Below, piece after piece: positions 51,261-59,000 of a stretch of DNA of 64,000 nt. How positions within the stretch are numbered: position 1 is the first letter of the stretch; every line of letters starts with the position of its first letter. The DNA lies in the NCBI GenBank assembly GCA_049585795.1, contig JBAVAQ010000012.1:62001-126000 (forward strand). Reading direction: 5' to 3'. The translations under genes and the position numbers were made by a program. Origin of the DNA: JABDBE01 sp049585795 (GTDB lineage: Bacteria; Acidobacteriota; Terriglobia; Terriglobales; Acidobacteriaceae). The notes beneath the pieces were generated by a model. The model ran no database searches, was not told the origin of the DNA, and worked only from the letters and a program-made list of their open reading frames with translations.

Positions 51261-51559
51261 ACGACCTCCACAAGTGGGACTTGCTGTTTGGCCGCGTCAT
51301 AGCGCAGCTTATAACGTTCGGATTTCGCGAGGATGCGGAGGAAAGCCGGATCGCTGTTCGTTACCCAATGCCCGAAAGCAAAACCCCCGATGAATACGGC
51401 GATACCGGCGAGGATGGAATTGAAGAGGTTGAAGGCCCCCACGGCGCTCACACAGACGAAGTAGAAGAGCGTCCGTTCCACTCCCAAGTAGGTGAGTGGC
51501 TTGTGCAGACTCTTAAAGACTCGGTTCGTGCGACGCTGCGGCTGTGGTTTGTCTGGCAT
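51257..51559 (-). CDS. VirB3/TrbD-like protein
   Basis: 100 residues with a typical VirB3 pattern: VFKSLHKPLTYLGVERTLFYFVCV, two hydrophobic helices (about 30-60), and a basic tail FLRILAKSERYKLRYDA. It is an inner-membrane part of the secretion channel. It overlaps the virB4 start (ATGA). Confidence 0.85.
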   Translation of the reverse strand: MPDKPQPQRRTNRVFKSLHKPLTYLGVERTLFYFVCVSAVGAFNLFNSILAGIAVFIGGFAFGHWVTNSDPAFLRILAKSERYKLRYDAAKQQVPLVEVV

Positions 51560-51602
51560 AGCTTCCTCGTCTAGGTGGGCGTGAGGGTGGCTGGGAAGGG
51601 CG

Positions 51603-51938
51603 CTATACGCCCCAGAGCCAACTCAAGACATTCACTGCCATAACCGCAATGCCCGTTCCGGCGGCGACACCAGCGAGCGCCTTTTTTGCGCCGGGCTCGC
51701 CGTGCGCGAATCCGTAGCCGCCGATCACAATCGCAACCAGGCTTGCAACCTTCGCAATGGTGCCAGTGAAAAGGCTTTGGATGGCGTTGAAGCCGGTATC
51801 GAAGGGACTACCTTGGGCATGGGCAGCGAGCGGTGCCAAGATGAGAATACTGAGCACCATCAGCGCCGACTTTGCAAAGGTCGAAGAGATCGCAAACCGA
51901 ACGGGGGAGGGAAGTTTGATACGACCCAAATGCGCCAT
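51603..51938 (-). CDS. VirB2/TrbC-like pilin
   Basis: 111 residues: a long signal region ending AHA, then QGSPFDTGFNAIQSLFTGTIAKVASLVAIVIGGYGFAHGEPGAKKALAGVAAGTGIAV, two hydrophobic helices flanking a short loop. This is the pattern of VirB2/TrbC pilins that build the conjugative pilus. It is the first gene of the minus-strand cluster. Confidence 0.85.
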   Translation of the reverse strand: MAHLGRIKLPSPVRFAISSTFAKSALMVLSILILAPLAAHAQGSPFDTGFNAIQSLFTGTIAKVASLVAIVIGGYGFAHGEPGAKKALAGVAAGTGIAVMAVNVLSWLWGV

Positions 51939-52192
51939 GAGAGCCTCCAGCAGTGAGAGTTCAGAGCCGCTGTTATTGGTCCACCGTAGCGCTGGAGAAA
52001 GGTGCTGTCCAATGACTTCTCGGTGGCACGTTATTCCGTCCGCTCATAAGACCGGAATCTAGGGCCCATTGGACTTTTATCGTCCGTGACTCTCGATAGC
52101 ATACTGAGGGCACTTTCTCGGTAATGGGCCAACCCTGAAGCGCGAGCGTCGTTGCGGGACCCCGTGCTTTCACCTGCGCAGATAGCCAATCT

Positions 52193-52245
52193 CGCTATTT
52201 TCGATTATCATAGATTATGAAAATAGCACGGAACGCTATTTTCGA
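52193..52245 (+). promoter_or_regulatory. Three-copy GCTATTTTC operator around the fic start
   Basis: CGCTATTTTCGA occurs at 52193-52204 and 52234-52245, and the inverted form GAAAATAGC at 52219-52227. The repeats flank and overlap the ATG at 52217, so they are either an operator or lie in a shifted start. Confidence 0.55.
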
Positions 52246-53419
52246 CCGTAAGAAGGCGGATGTGTCCCACGCTACCAACATTCCGGGCCAGAAAGTATCG
52301 CAAGGCAATTATTCAGCCTTTGTACCAGCGCCCCTGCCTCCTGAATTGAACTGGACACCGCGGCTGATTGGGGCACTCTCGGATGCAGACCGGCTGGTCG
52401 GAAGATTAGCGGGCGAGGGTGGTCGGCTTCCCAATCCTCACATTTTGATCCGGCCCTTCGTACAGCGTGAAGCCGTTCTATCGAGCAAGATAGAAGGGAC
52501 ACAGGCCACGTTGGGTGAGTTGCTTGCCGCTGAGGCGGGAGCGATCGTGGATCGAAGTCCCGAAGATCTTCGGGAAGTTGGCAATTATGTAGTCGCTCTT
52601 GAGCACGGAATCTCGCGTCTCAAGAAACTTCCTCTTTGCGTCCGGCTCACCCGCGAGTTGCACGAAAAACTCATGACGGGCGTCCAGGGGCGTCAGGCTG
52701 CGCCCGGACGTTTTCGGAAGATCCAGAATTGGATTGCCAAGCCCGGCAGCGCTATCGCAAATGCTTCCTACATCCCGCCCCCTCCAGGAGAAGTCGAGCC
52801 GTGTCTCGCGGCCTGGGAAAAGTTCCTGCATGAATCGACCCTGCCGCCTCTCGTGACCATTGCGCTGGCTCACTATCAGTTCGAAGCCATTCACCCGTTC
52901 CTTGATGGCAATGGCCGCGTCGGACGGCTACTCATCACCTTATTTCTGATCGAGCACCAAATCCTTCCGACACCGCTACTTTATTTGTCGGCGTTCTTTG
53001 AAGCATCTCGGCGAGACTATTACGACGGTTTGCGTGGGATTAGCGAACGCGGGGCATGGAACGATTGGTTGGAGTATTTCCTGCTGGGAGTCGCTCGCAT
53101 GTCTGAGGATGCTTTGAGTCGAGCCATGCGCATCAACGGACTACTGGCCGAGTGGCAGAAGAAAGTCTCCGGAGAATCAAGCAACAACCCGTTGCGTGTA
53201 GTCGAACTCTTGGGGGCAAATCCCTTCATCACTACTAGGGGCGTGACGGACAAGTTGGCGATCGCATTTACGACCGCGCAGCGCGCCATCGAACGACTGG
53301 AACGTGCGAAGATCGTAAAACGGGTTGGAGATGCGAAACGCGATCGAGTGTATTGCGCAACTGCTCTCCTAGATATCCTTGAAGAGCCGACCCATCTCAA
53401 ACCAGCAGCGAACAAATAG
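52217..53419 (+). CDS. Fic-family protein with winged-helix C-terminus
   Basis: 400 residues. The Fic motif HPFLDGNGRVGR lies near residue 225, with the inhibitory-helix motif SSKIEGT near residue 90 (class II, Ser-x-x-x-Glu-Gly). The C-terminal region (RGVTDKLAIAFTTAQRAIERLERAKIVKRV) is a winged helix. Fic proteins transfer AMP to target proteins; this type is often an autoregulated toxin-like module. ATG 52217 or GTG 52262 could be the start. It is transcribed opposite to the secretion genes. Confidence 0.92.
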   Translation: MKIARNAIFDRKKADVSHATNIPGQKVSQGNYSAFVPAPLPPELNWTPRLIGALSDADRLVGRLAGEGGRLPNPHILIRPFVQREAVLSSKIEGTQATLGELLAAEAGAIVDRSPEDLREVGNYVVALEHGISRLKKLPLCVRLTRELHEKLMTGVQGRQAAPGRFRKIQNWIAKPGSAIANASYIPPPPGEVEPCLAAWEKFLHESTLPPLVTIALAHYQFEAIHPFLDGNGRVGRLLITLFLIEHQILPTPLLYLSAFFEASRRDYYDGLRGISERGAWNDWLEYFLLGVARMSEDALSRAMRINGLLAEWQKKVSGESSNNPLRVVELLGANPFITTRGVTDKLAIAFTTAQRAIERLERAKIVKRVGDAKRDRVYCATALLDILEEPTHLKPAANK

Positions 53420-53566
53420 CTCTGGGGGGATCAAAATATTGGATACTGCGTGTTATCCACAGCGTCACTTTCGAGATGCCGATTTTATCGGTACCGGTAC
53501 GATGTCTGCAGAGACCGACGCTCTTTCGCATTCGTAGAATAAAAGGCAAGGGGGGACCGACGCTAA

Positions 53567-54355
53567 ATGACTGGAAACTGTGCTCTATGTGGGAATGTTG
53601 AGACTCTGATCGATAGTCATTTCATGCCTGCAGCACTGTATCAAGAGTTGAACGATCCCGCCGGCCCGATCAAGCACATGATCGTTGTGACGCAAAAGGG
53701 CACATTCCAGAATCCTGAGCAGTTTCACATGCCCCTGCTGTGCCAGGCTTGTGAGATCAGATTCCAGCAGGGTGGGGAACATTGGGTTCTGGAGATGCGT
53801 TATCGGTCGGACGGTACGTTCCCTTTGCGAGACCTGCTTCGAGGAGCAACCCGAGTCAGCAGCAACAAAGAGACGAGCGTGTTCGACGCGAGACCCATTA
53901 ATGGGCTTGATGTGGATCGACGGTTATATTTCGCTGCGAGCATCTTCTGGAGATCAGGAATTGCAGATTGGGCGACGAGATTTGCCGATGCGCCGAAGAT
54001 TGATTTAAAGCCTGAGATCATGGCTAAGTTCGCGGACCATCTACTCGGAAGGGGAGCATTTCCCAGCGAGACGTCTCTGAATGTCTGGGTGGCGTCCGAC
54101 GCGCAACCGCAGAGAGCGATGATTCCCCCACTCAAGGCTCAAGAGACTCCTTTCGTTCGTTATGAGGCCCATATTCCAGGGATGATTTTTGAACTGTTCG
54201 TCGATGCAGGACCAACTAACGATGTCTGGTCGCTCAACAACGCTCCTGAACGAATTGTCCTAACGGAGTTGGTTACGAGGCGCATCCTGAAAATAGCCAG
54301 CGAAATTGCGCCGAAGAGTGAACCGAAGGGAAGTCTCAAGAAACACCTACCCTGA
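53567..54355 (+). CDS. Cargo protein with CxxC and SHFMP motif
   Basis: 262 residues. An N-terminal zinc-like region, CALCGNVETLIDSHFMPAALY, is followed by a second Cys pair in LLCQACEIRFQQGGEHWVLEM. This layout resembles HNH-type or treble-clef zinc domains in which a His follows Ser in a SH motif. The C-terminal two thirds have no recognised family. As the gene next to fic in the element, it may be part of defence cargo, but that is only an inference. Confidence 0.7.
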   Translation: MTGNCALCGNVETLIDSHFMPAALYQELNDPAGPIKHMIVVTQKGTFQNPEQFHMPLLCQACEIRFQQGGEHWVLEMRYRSDGTFPLRDLLRGATRVSSNKETSVFDARPINGLDVDRRLYFAASIFWRSGIADWATRFADAPKIDLKPEIMAKFADHLLGRGAFPSETSLNVWVASDAQPQRAMIPPLKAQETPFVRYEAHIPGMIFELFVDAGPTNDVWSLNNAPERIVLTELVTRRILKIASEIAPKSEPKGSLKKHLP

Positions 54356-54518
54356 ATTTCCTGTTCTCAAAGGACTGGAGAGATAGACAGAAACGCGCCT
54401 CTCGTTAACCAGCGATCAACGGGATATAGCTAGCGATGGTCCAGTGTTTGAGGGTTCGAGCACCGATCTGAGGTCGTTTTTCGGCCGGCCTCTGCCGTGT
54501 GAAAGCACACCAGAAATT

Positions 54519-54538
54519 ATGGTCCAATAAGGGTCCAC
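54519..54538. repeat. GGTCCA pair near attR (possible integrase site)
   Basis: ATGGTCCAAT and GGGTCCAC, the counterpart of 41701-41720, about 84 bp inside attR. Confidence 0.45.
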
Positions 54539-54621
54539 GAACTGTTTCCGAGGGTCATTAAAACGTTTCTATAGCGCCATCCGTGCAGCGTGTTTTCAGT
54601 TAGTTACGGGTGAAGATTTCG

Positions 54622-54666
54622 CTGTCACGGCAGAGGCCGGGGGTTCGAGTCCCGTCGTCCCCGCCA
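54622..54666 (+). repeat. attR
   Basis: 45-bp copy of the tRNA-Asp 3' end, one mismatch to attL. There is no tRNA 5' half upstream, so this is an attachment remnant and not a gene. Confidence 0.85.
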
Positions 54667-54729
54667 CTCATTCTAAAGCGGTTAATGAATGGTGCTCACT
54701 CAAGCCTACCTACGATTTCACCAACACCC

Positions 54730-55169
54730 TCATTGGACGGTTTCCCTTTCGAATCCCACGGCGTCAAGGAACTTTTCTTGAGCCGAGATCATCTCGTCGA
54801 GGTCTTCGTCCGTGTACAGATCAGCGTGGTCTGAATCCGCGAATGACCCAAGATGCCCTGCACTGTCTTCGGATTCTCCTTCGCCTTGTTCACCAGCCAG
54901 TTCGACAGGCTGTGCCTAAGGTTGTGAAGACCCCAGCGATGCCCGTCTGGGATGACAGCCCGGGCTTTCTTCGCTGCTGGTCGCAGGTGAACGCGGCAGA
55001 ATACCCCTGAGCAAATTGGTGTCCTGCCGCTGTTTCTGATTGAGGCAAACACGAAGTCCGTGGGCTTTGCGTAAGGTGCGCGTGGTGTTACGCCATTCGC
55101 AGTGTCTTCTGTCCGAGGATTCCCGCCGATGGCATTTAGATCCGTTCCGTTCAGCGCTCTGAATCGCAC
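54730..55169 (-). pseudogene. Second tyrosine integrase, C-terminal remnant, frameshifted
   Basis: The frame from about 55169 reads VFASIRNSGRTPICSGVF, then HRWGLHNLRHSLSNWLVNKA (box II His and Arg) and GILGHSRIQTTL. There it is lost, and in the next frame it continues LYTDEDLDEMISAQEKFLD and ends at 54730. The first half with the N-terminal domain is missing. It lies just outside attR, pointing at it, as an integrase of another element once did. Confidence 0.78.
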
Positions 55170-55247
55170 CCGTTAGAAACGTATCGAAGGGCGCATCCGC
55201 GCGCACCGCGACCGAAACCCCTGTCTGGACTCTCGTCCGTATATGCC

Positions 55248-55277
55248 TTGACACGTATATACTATTGGGTGTATATA
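55248..55277 (+). promoter_or_regulatory. ArsR-family promoter and operator
   Basis: -35 TTGACA (55248-55253), 18-bp spacer, -10 TATATA (55272-55277). A perfect inverted repeat TATATAC/GTATATA (55256-55262, 55271-55277) covers the spacer and -10, as expected of an ArsR repressor site. The GTG at 55284 is 7 nt after the -10, giving a possibly leaderless mRNA. Confidence 0.7.
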
Positions 55278-55283
55278 AAGAGA

Positions 55284-55670
55284 GTGGAATCTGTCTTCGA
55301 CATCATCGCCGAGCCGAACCGCCGCGCGATATTGAATGTTTTGGTCTCATCTCAACAATCGGTGGGAGAGATCGAGCGCCAGCTTCGTATGTCGCAGCCG
55401 GCCGTGTCCAAGCACTTGCGAGTGCTGCGAAACGCCGGTTTCGTGGAATCCACGGTGGACGCACAGCGCCGTCTCTACCGGCTGAAACCTGAACCATTTG
55501 AGGAGTTGGCTAGCTGGCTGGCACAGTTTCGCCGGTTCTGGTCCGCCCACGTGGATGGTCTCGAACGCTACCTCAACCGCATGGATCAGAAAACACGAAC
55601 GAAAACGAAAACTACTAAAGAGAAGACAACGCGGCCCAGACCGCGACGTGACCAAGGAGAAACGAAATGA
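55284..55670 (+). CDS. ArsR-family transcription regulator
   Basis: 128 residues. A winged helix with EPNRRAILNVLVSSQQSVGEIERQLRMSQPAVSKHLRVLRNAGFVE (about 6-51) is followed by a basic C-terminal tail rich in Lys and Arg. The start is GTG 55284. ArsR proteins with a following VOC and SRPBCC gene are usual in operons that detoxify or modify organic compounds. Metal-binding Cys of ArsR are absent, so the ligand is not a metal of the arsenic type. It overlaps the next gene (ATGA). Confidence 0.87.
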   Translation: MESVFDIIAEPNRRAILNVLVSSQQSVGEIERQLRMSQPAVSKHLRVLRNAGFVESTVDAQRRLYRLKPEPFEELASWLAQFRRFWSAHVDGLERYLNRMDQKTRTKTKTTKEKTTRPRPRRDQGETK

Positions 55671-56059
55671 AAATCAAAGTGACCAGCGTATACGTCGACA
55701 ACCAAGACACCGCCCTGCGCTTCTATACCGAGGTACTGGGCTTTGCCAAGAAGACCGATTTCAGTCAGGGCCCATATCGCTGGCTGACCGTGGCATCGCC
55801 CGAGGAACCGGACGGCACTGAGCTGCAGCTGGCGCTCAACAACAACCCCGCGGCCAAAGCGTATCAGCAGGCGATGTTTCAACAGAGCCAGCCCGCGGCC
55901 ATGTTCTTCACCGACGACATCAAGGCCGACTACGAGCGGATCAAGGCCCGAGGCGCCGAGTTCACCATGCCGCCCACCGAGGTGACCGGCTCAAGCATTG
56001 CGGTGCTGAACGACACCTGCGGTAACCTCATTCAGCTCACCCAGTTGGCACGCTATTAA
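55667..56059 (+). CDS. VOC/glyoxalase-family protein
   Basis: 130 residues with the paired beta-alpha-beta-beta-beta pattern of VOC proteins: MKIKVTSVYVDNQDTALRFYTEVLGFAKKTDF and AAMFFTDDIKADYERIKARGAEF, ending in GNLIQLTQL. The metal-binding Glu and His positions are partly visible. It is in an operon with ArsR and an SRPBCC protein. Confidence 0.9.
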   Translation: MKIKVTSVYVDNQDTALRFYTEVLGFAKKTDFSQGPYRWLTVASPEEPDGTELQLALNNNPAAKAYQQAMFQQSQPAAMFFTDDIKADYERIKARGAEFTMPPTEVTGSSIAVLNDTCGNLIQLTQLARY

Positions 56060-56081
56060 CGATGGCCGTTAAGGAAAAAAG

Positions 56082-56666
56082 ATGATCGATCGCGAGCAGT
56101 ACACACCGGGTCCCGCCAACGGGGCGCGGATACAAAAAGACCGCGGACCAGACGGTGAAGAGAAGTGGACACTCGTTCTCGTCCGCGAACTGCGGCACTC
56201 GCCGGAAAAAGTCTGGCAGGCGATAACCGACCCGGCGCAACTGCGCGAGTGGGCTCCCTTTGTAGCCGATGGGAGCCTGGGTACGGCTGGAGCCACGGTG
56301 AAGCTCACCACCGTGGCAGCGCCTACGCTGCGCGTTACAGAAACAAGAGTGACGCGAGCCGACGCTCCGAAACTGCTTGAGTACAACTGGGGCGACTTCG
56401 ATATGCGGTGGGAACTCGAAGCCTTTGCCGGCGGCACGCGGCTGACGCTGTGGACCAACATCGGTCACCGCTTCATCGCCATGGGCGCTGCCGGATGGCA
56501 CATTTGTTTCGATGTTCTGGATCACCTGCTCAGCGGAACTCCCATCGGCCGCATCGTGGGCCCCGAGGCGATGAAGTTCGGCTGGCAGCGGCTGCACGCG
56601 GAGTACGCCAAGCAGTTCGGTATTGAAACGCCCAATAGGCCGCCTCCGGCGGCTCAAAAGTCATGA
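56082..56666 (+). CDS. SRPBCC (START-like) family protein
   Basis: 194 residues. The SRPBCC fold is recognised by LVRELRHSPEKVWQAITDPAQLREWAPF near residue 30 and the C-terminal helix AAGWHICFDVLDHLLSG. Members bind hydrophobic ligands or act as activators such as AHSA1. It follows the VOC gene by 22 nt. Confidence 0.9.
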   Translation: MIDREQYTPGPANGARIQKDRGPDGEEKWTLVLVRELRHSPEKVWQAITDPAQLREWAPFVADGSLGTAGATVKLTTVAAPTLRVTETRVTRADAPKLLEYNWGDFDMRWELEAFAGGTRLTLWTNIGHRFIAMGAAGWHICFDVLDHLLSGTPIGRIVGPEAMKFGWQRLHAEYAKQFGIETPNRPPPAAQKS

Positions 56667-56679
56667 ATCGAGGACGATC

Positions 56680-57039
56680 ATGAGTCAAGGCATCGCGCGT
56701 ACGATTTTTCGCTGGATTCACATCGTGTTTGCCATTCCGATACTCGGTTATATTTACAGTCCGTTCGACAAACTCCCAAGCTACGCCTTCAAAACCCGGT
56801 TTGTCTTCGTTCCTGTCATGGTTCTTTCGGGATTGTGGATGTGGAAAGGGCATGTGGTGCGACGACTAATTCGCGGAGCTCGGCGAGTAGCGCTACCGGT
56901 GCGTACTCGAAACTGTGATCCCCGATCAGGGGCCGGGCCGGTAGTCCCGCCTTTGTCGCCGTATAATCATGAAAGAGGCGTGTGTTTAGACAATGAGAGG
57001 CGTTCCGCTCACGCGAAGGGATTTTCAGCGACTGGCTGA
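56680..57039 (+). CDS. Small membrane protein with disrupted C-terminus
   Basis: The first ~65 residues form a membrane protein with two or three helices (TIFRWIHIVFAIPILGYIYSPFDKL, RFVFVPVMVLSGLWMWKGHVVRRLI). After RRLI the amino-acid composition changes (IRGARRVALPVRTRN), which points to a frame loss or replaced end. The frame runs into the HEPN gene, overlapping by 47 nt. It closes the ArsR operon. Confidence 0.6.
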   Translation: MSQGIARTIFRWIHIVFAIPILGYIYSPFDKLPSYAFKTRFVFVPVMVLSGLWMWKGHVVRRLIRGARRVALPVRTRNCDPRSGAGPVVPPLSPYNHERGVCLDNERRSAHAKGFSATG

Positions 57040-57418
57040 AATACGCATCCAAGAGGCAGCGGCCCTGCTGAGATCGCGAAAATTAGCCGGGTCGTATCAT
57101 TTGGGCGGCTACGCGGTCGAGTGTGCACTAAAGGCATGCATCGCAAAGATGGCTAAGCGGCACGAGTTTCCTCTTAAGGCTGATTACGTTCGTCGCCTGT
57201 ACACTCACGACCTGGAAGAACTGTTGAAATTAGCTGATCTCGATCTGCAACTCGAGAACGATATGAGGGCTGACGCTACGTTGGCGACCAATTGGTCAAT
57301 CGTCAAGAGCTGGACGGAGGAATCGCGCTATAAGGTTTCTGGCCTCAACGGTAGAGACTTGCATGCTGCGGTCGACGGACCTAATGGAGTGCTCTGGTGG
57401 ATAAAACAACGCTGGTAA
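56993..57418 (+). CDS. HEPN-domain protein
   Basis: 141 residues with the HEPN bundle: RLAEIRIQEAAALLRSRKLAGSYHLGGYAVECALKACIAK (about 13-52), then YVRRLYTHDLEELL with R67-x4-H72, the RNase motif of active HEPN toxins. HEPN proteins cleave RNA and often pair with a nucleotidyltransferase (MNT) antitoxin. Here the next gene overlaps by 22 nt but does not look like MNT. Confidence 0.85.
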   Translation: MRGVPLTRRDFQRLAEIRIQEAAALLRSRKLAGSYHLGGYAVECALKACIAKMAKRHEFPLKADYVRRLYTHDLEELLKLADLDLQLENDMRADATLATNWSIVKSWTEESRYKVSGLNGRDLHAAVDGPNGVLWWIKQRW

Positions 57419-57972
57419 GGACAGATCTCGAGACAAGAGGGCAAATACAGAACGCCCTGAGCCTTGCAAAGATTCCCGTTAGTCTGGTCGAGGTCGACTA
57501 CCTGCCACAACTGGACGAATGGCAGGTCTTCGTGGCTACTCGGCTTTACGACAACAGAGGGCCTCGGGAGGCCGTCTCCAAAGTCATTAAAGCTTTGCAG
57601 GATGCCGGGATCTATAAAGATGTTCCTATTCGGAAAGTTTTCGTTAAGAGTCCGGATGATCCGTTGATTAAGGACCTCGAAACAGAGATCAAAGTTCGGA
57701 CTGAAGGTGCGATTCACATTCTTTCCTATACGCGCTCTAGCCAACCAGAGATGTATTCCGTGATATTCGCGCCCTTCGCCGGCCCTGGAGGCGCGGTGCC
57801 GTCCAGGCGCTTCCCCGACTCCGATCAACTCCGTGCGTTCCTGGAGGATGCGATTGGTGTTTCACGAAGCTCGGTGGATGAGGCCTTCTCTGAGTTGAAG
57901 CGCAAAGGGAGTTCCTCAATTTTTCACGTACAGCTCACGCGTAGACAGGCGCGAACACTAGGACTGGCGTAG
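57397..57972 (+). CDS. HEPN partner protein, unknown family
   Basis: 191 residues from GTG 57397. No nucleotidyltransferase motif (GSxAxG) is visible. The N-terminal half is alpha/beta (KIPVSLVEVDYLPQLDEWQVFVATRLYD, then AVSKVIKALQDAGIYKDVP), the second has EIKVRTEGAIHILSY and a C-terminal SRSSVDEAFSELKRKGSSSIFHVQLTR region. The 22-nt overlap with the HEPN gene implies co-translation as a pair, probably antitoxin or effector. Function unknown. Confidence 0.65.
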   Translation: MDKTTLVRTDLETRGQIQNALSLAKIPVSLVEVDYLPQLDEWQVFVATRLYDNRGPREAVSKVIKALQDAGIYKDVPIRKVFVKSPDDPLIKDLETEIKVRTEGAIHILSYTRSSQPEMYSVIFAPFAGPGGAVPSRRFPDSDQLRAFLEDAIGVSRSSVDEAFSELKRKGSSSIFHVQLTRRQARTLGLA

Positions 57973-58078
57973 GGTTCGGGGTATTCCGTCTGCCCCGATT
58001 CTTCGCGTGTCCCGATTTTCCTCGTGTCGCGGTCGGCGCTAACCTGGGATAAGATCACTTTCTTCGGAGTATCAATCC

Positions 58079-58666
58079 ATGAACAGAATGAATCCCAAGG
58101 TGAATGGGCTTTTAAAAAAAGCCAAAAGGTGGCAGGAAGAATTTGAATCATTGAGAGAGATCGTTCTCGACTGTCGGCTGACCGAGGACGTGAAGTGGGG
58201 CCAGGCTTGTTACTCGTCTGATGAAAAAAACGTAGTTTTATTCCACGGGTTCAAAGAATACTGTGCGCTTCTGTTTTTCAAAGGCGCGTTGTTGAAAGAC
58301 CCCAAGGGCATTCTCATTCAACAAACGGAGAGGGTGCAATCGGCGCGCCAGATTCGCTTCACCAATGTTCGAGAAATCGTTGAGATGAAACCCATCTTGA
58401 AAGCCTACATCCAGGAAGCCATTGAGGTGGAAAAAGCCGGTTTGAAAGTGAAGCTCAAAAAAACTTCTGACTTCAAAGTTCCGGAAGAATTTCAAAAGAA
58501 ATTGGATGAACACGCGGCGCTGAAAAAAGCCTTTGCCGCGCTGACCCCGGGACGGCAAAGGGGATACCTTTTTTATTTTTCTGCCGCCAAACAATCCAAA
58601 ACGCGGGAGGCGAGGGTGGAAAAATGTATGCCGCAAATTCTCAAGGGCGAGGGATTGGAGGATTAG
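58079..58666 (+). CDS. OmdA/DUF1801-like YdeI protein
   Basis: 195 residues. The N-terminal DUF1801-type domain (FESLREIVLDCRLTEDVKWGQACYSSDEKNVVLFHGFKEYCALLFFKGA, about 20-80) binds hydrophobic ligands, and the C-terminal segment EHAALKKAFAALTPGRQRGYLFYFSAAKQSKTREARVEK is the OmdA (YdeI) tail. Members are linked to stress and antimicrobial-peptide survival in some bacteria. It appears monocistronic. Confidence 0.87.
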   Translation: MNRMNPKVNGLLKKAKRWQEEFESLREIVLDCRLTEDVKWGQACYSSDEKNVVLFHGFKEYCALLFFKGALLKDPKGILIQQTERVQSARQIRFTNVREIVEMKPILKAYIQEAIEVEKAGLKVKLKKTSDFKVPEEFQKKLDEHAALKKAFAALTPGRQRGYLFYFSAAKQSKTREARVEKCMPQILKGEGLED

Positions 58667-58814
58667 TGGGCCAGCTGTCAGAAAACTCGGCGGCGCCCTC
58701 TTTTGTGATCGCCGCTTCGACACTGTGTTCGTGTATCACAACGGCGCGGAATCTTACTATGCTGTTAGGGGTTCCGTGTCTCGCTAAGAATCTAGCGAAA
58801 AGCCCGCATGAGTG

Positions 58815-58968
58815 ATGTTTACCATCGAACAAATCAACGACCTCCACGATCGGCTCGGTACCCGCAAAGACGTTTCCGGAGTATGGCGGGCGCTTAAGCG
58901 ATCGGGAAGAATGGGTGCTACGAGCCCTGAATATCAAGGAACGGCGCGAACCTGCGGCACCGGGCTAA
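58815..58968 (+). pseudogene. DUF1398-like fragment
   Basis: MFTIEQINDLHDRLGT resembles the start of DUF1398 proteins. In another frame the sequence continues AKTFPEYGGRL and ends after about 30 codons. The shift and short length suggest a broken gene. The family call rests on this short start only. Confidence 0.45.
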
Positions 58969-59000
58969 CCTGCTCATCAGTAGCGTACGCGGTGATGATA

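Larger units (their letters stand above)
41617..54666. mobile_element. Integrated element (decayed ICE) in tRNA-Asp
   Basis: The element lies between 45-bp repeats, attL at 41617-41661 (3' end of the tRNA) and attR at 54622-54666, that differ at one base. It carries integrase, an excisionase-like HTH, SRAP, ssb, a VirB/Trb-type secretion cluster, a Fic gene and one unknown cargo gene, about 13 kb in all. The secretion genes are broken in several places and no relaxase or VirD4 is seen, so self-transfer is unlikely. Between 54356 and 54621 no gene is seen. Confidence 0.85.
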
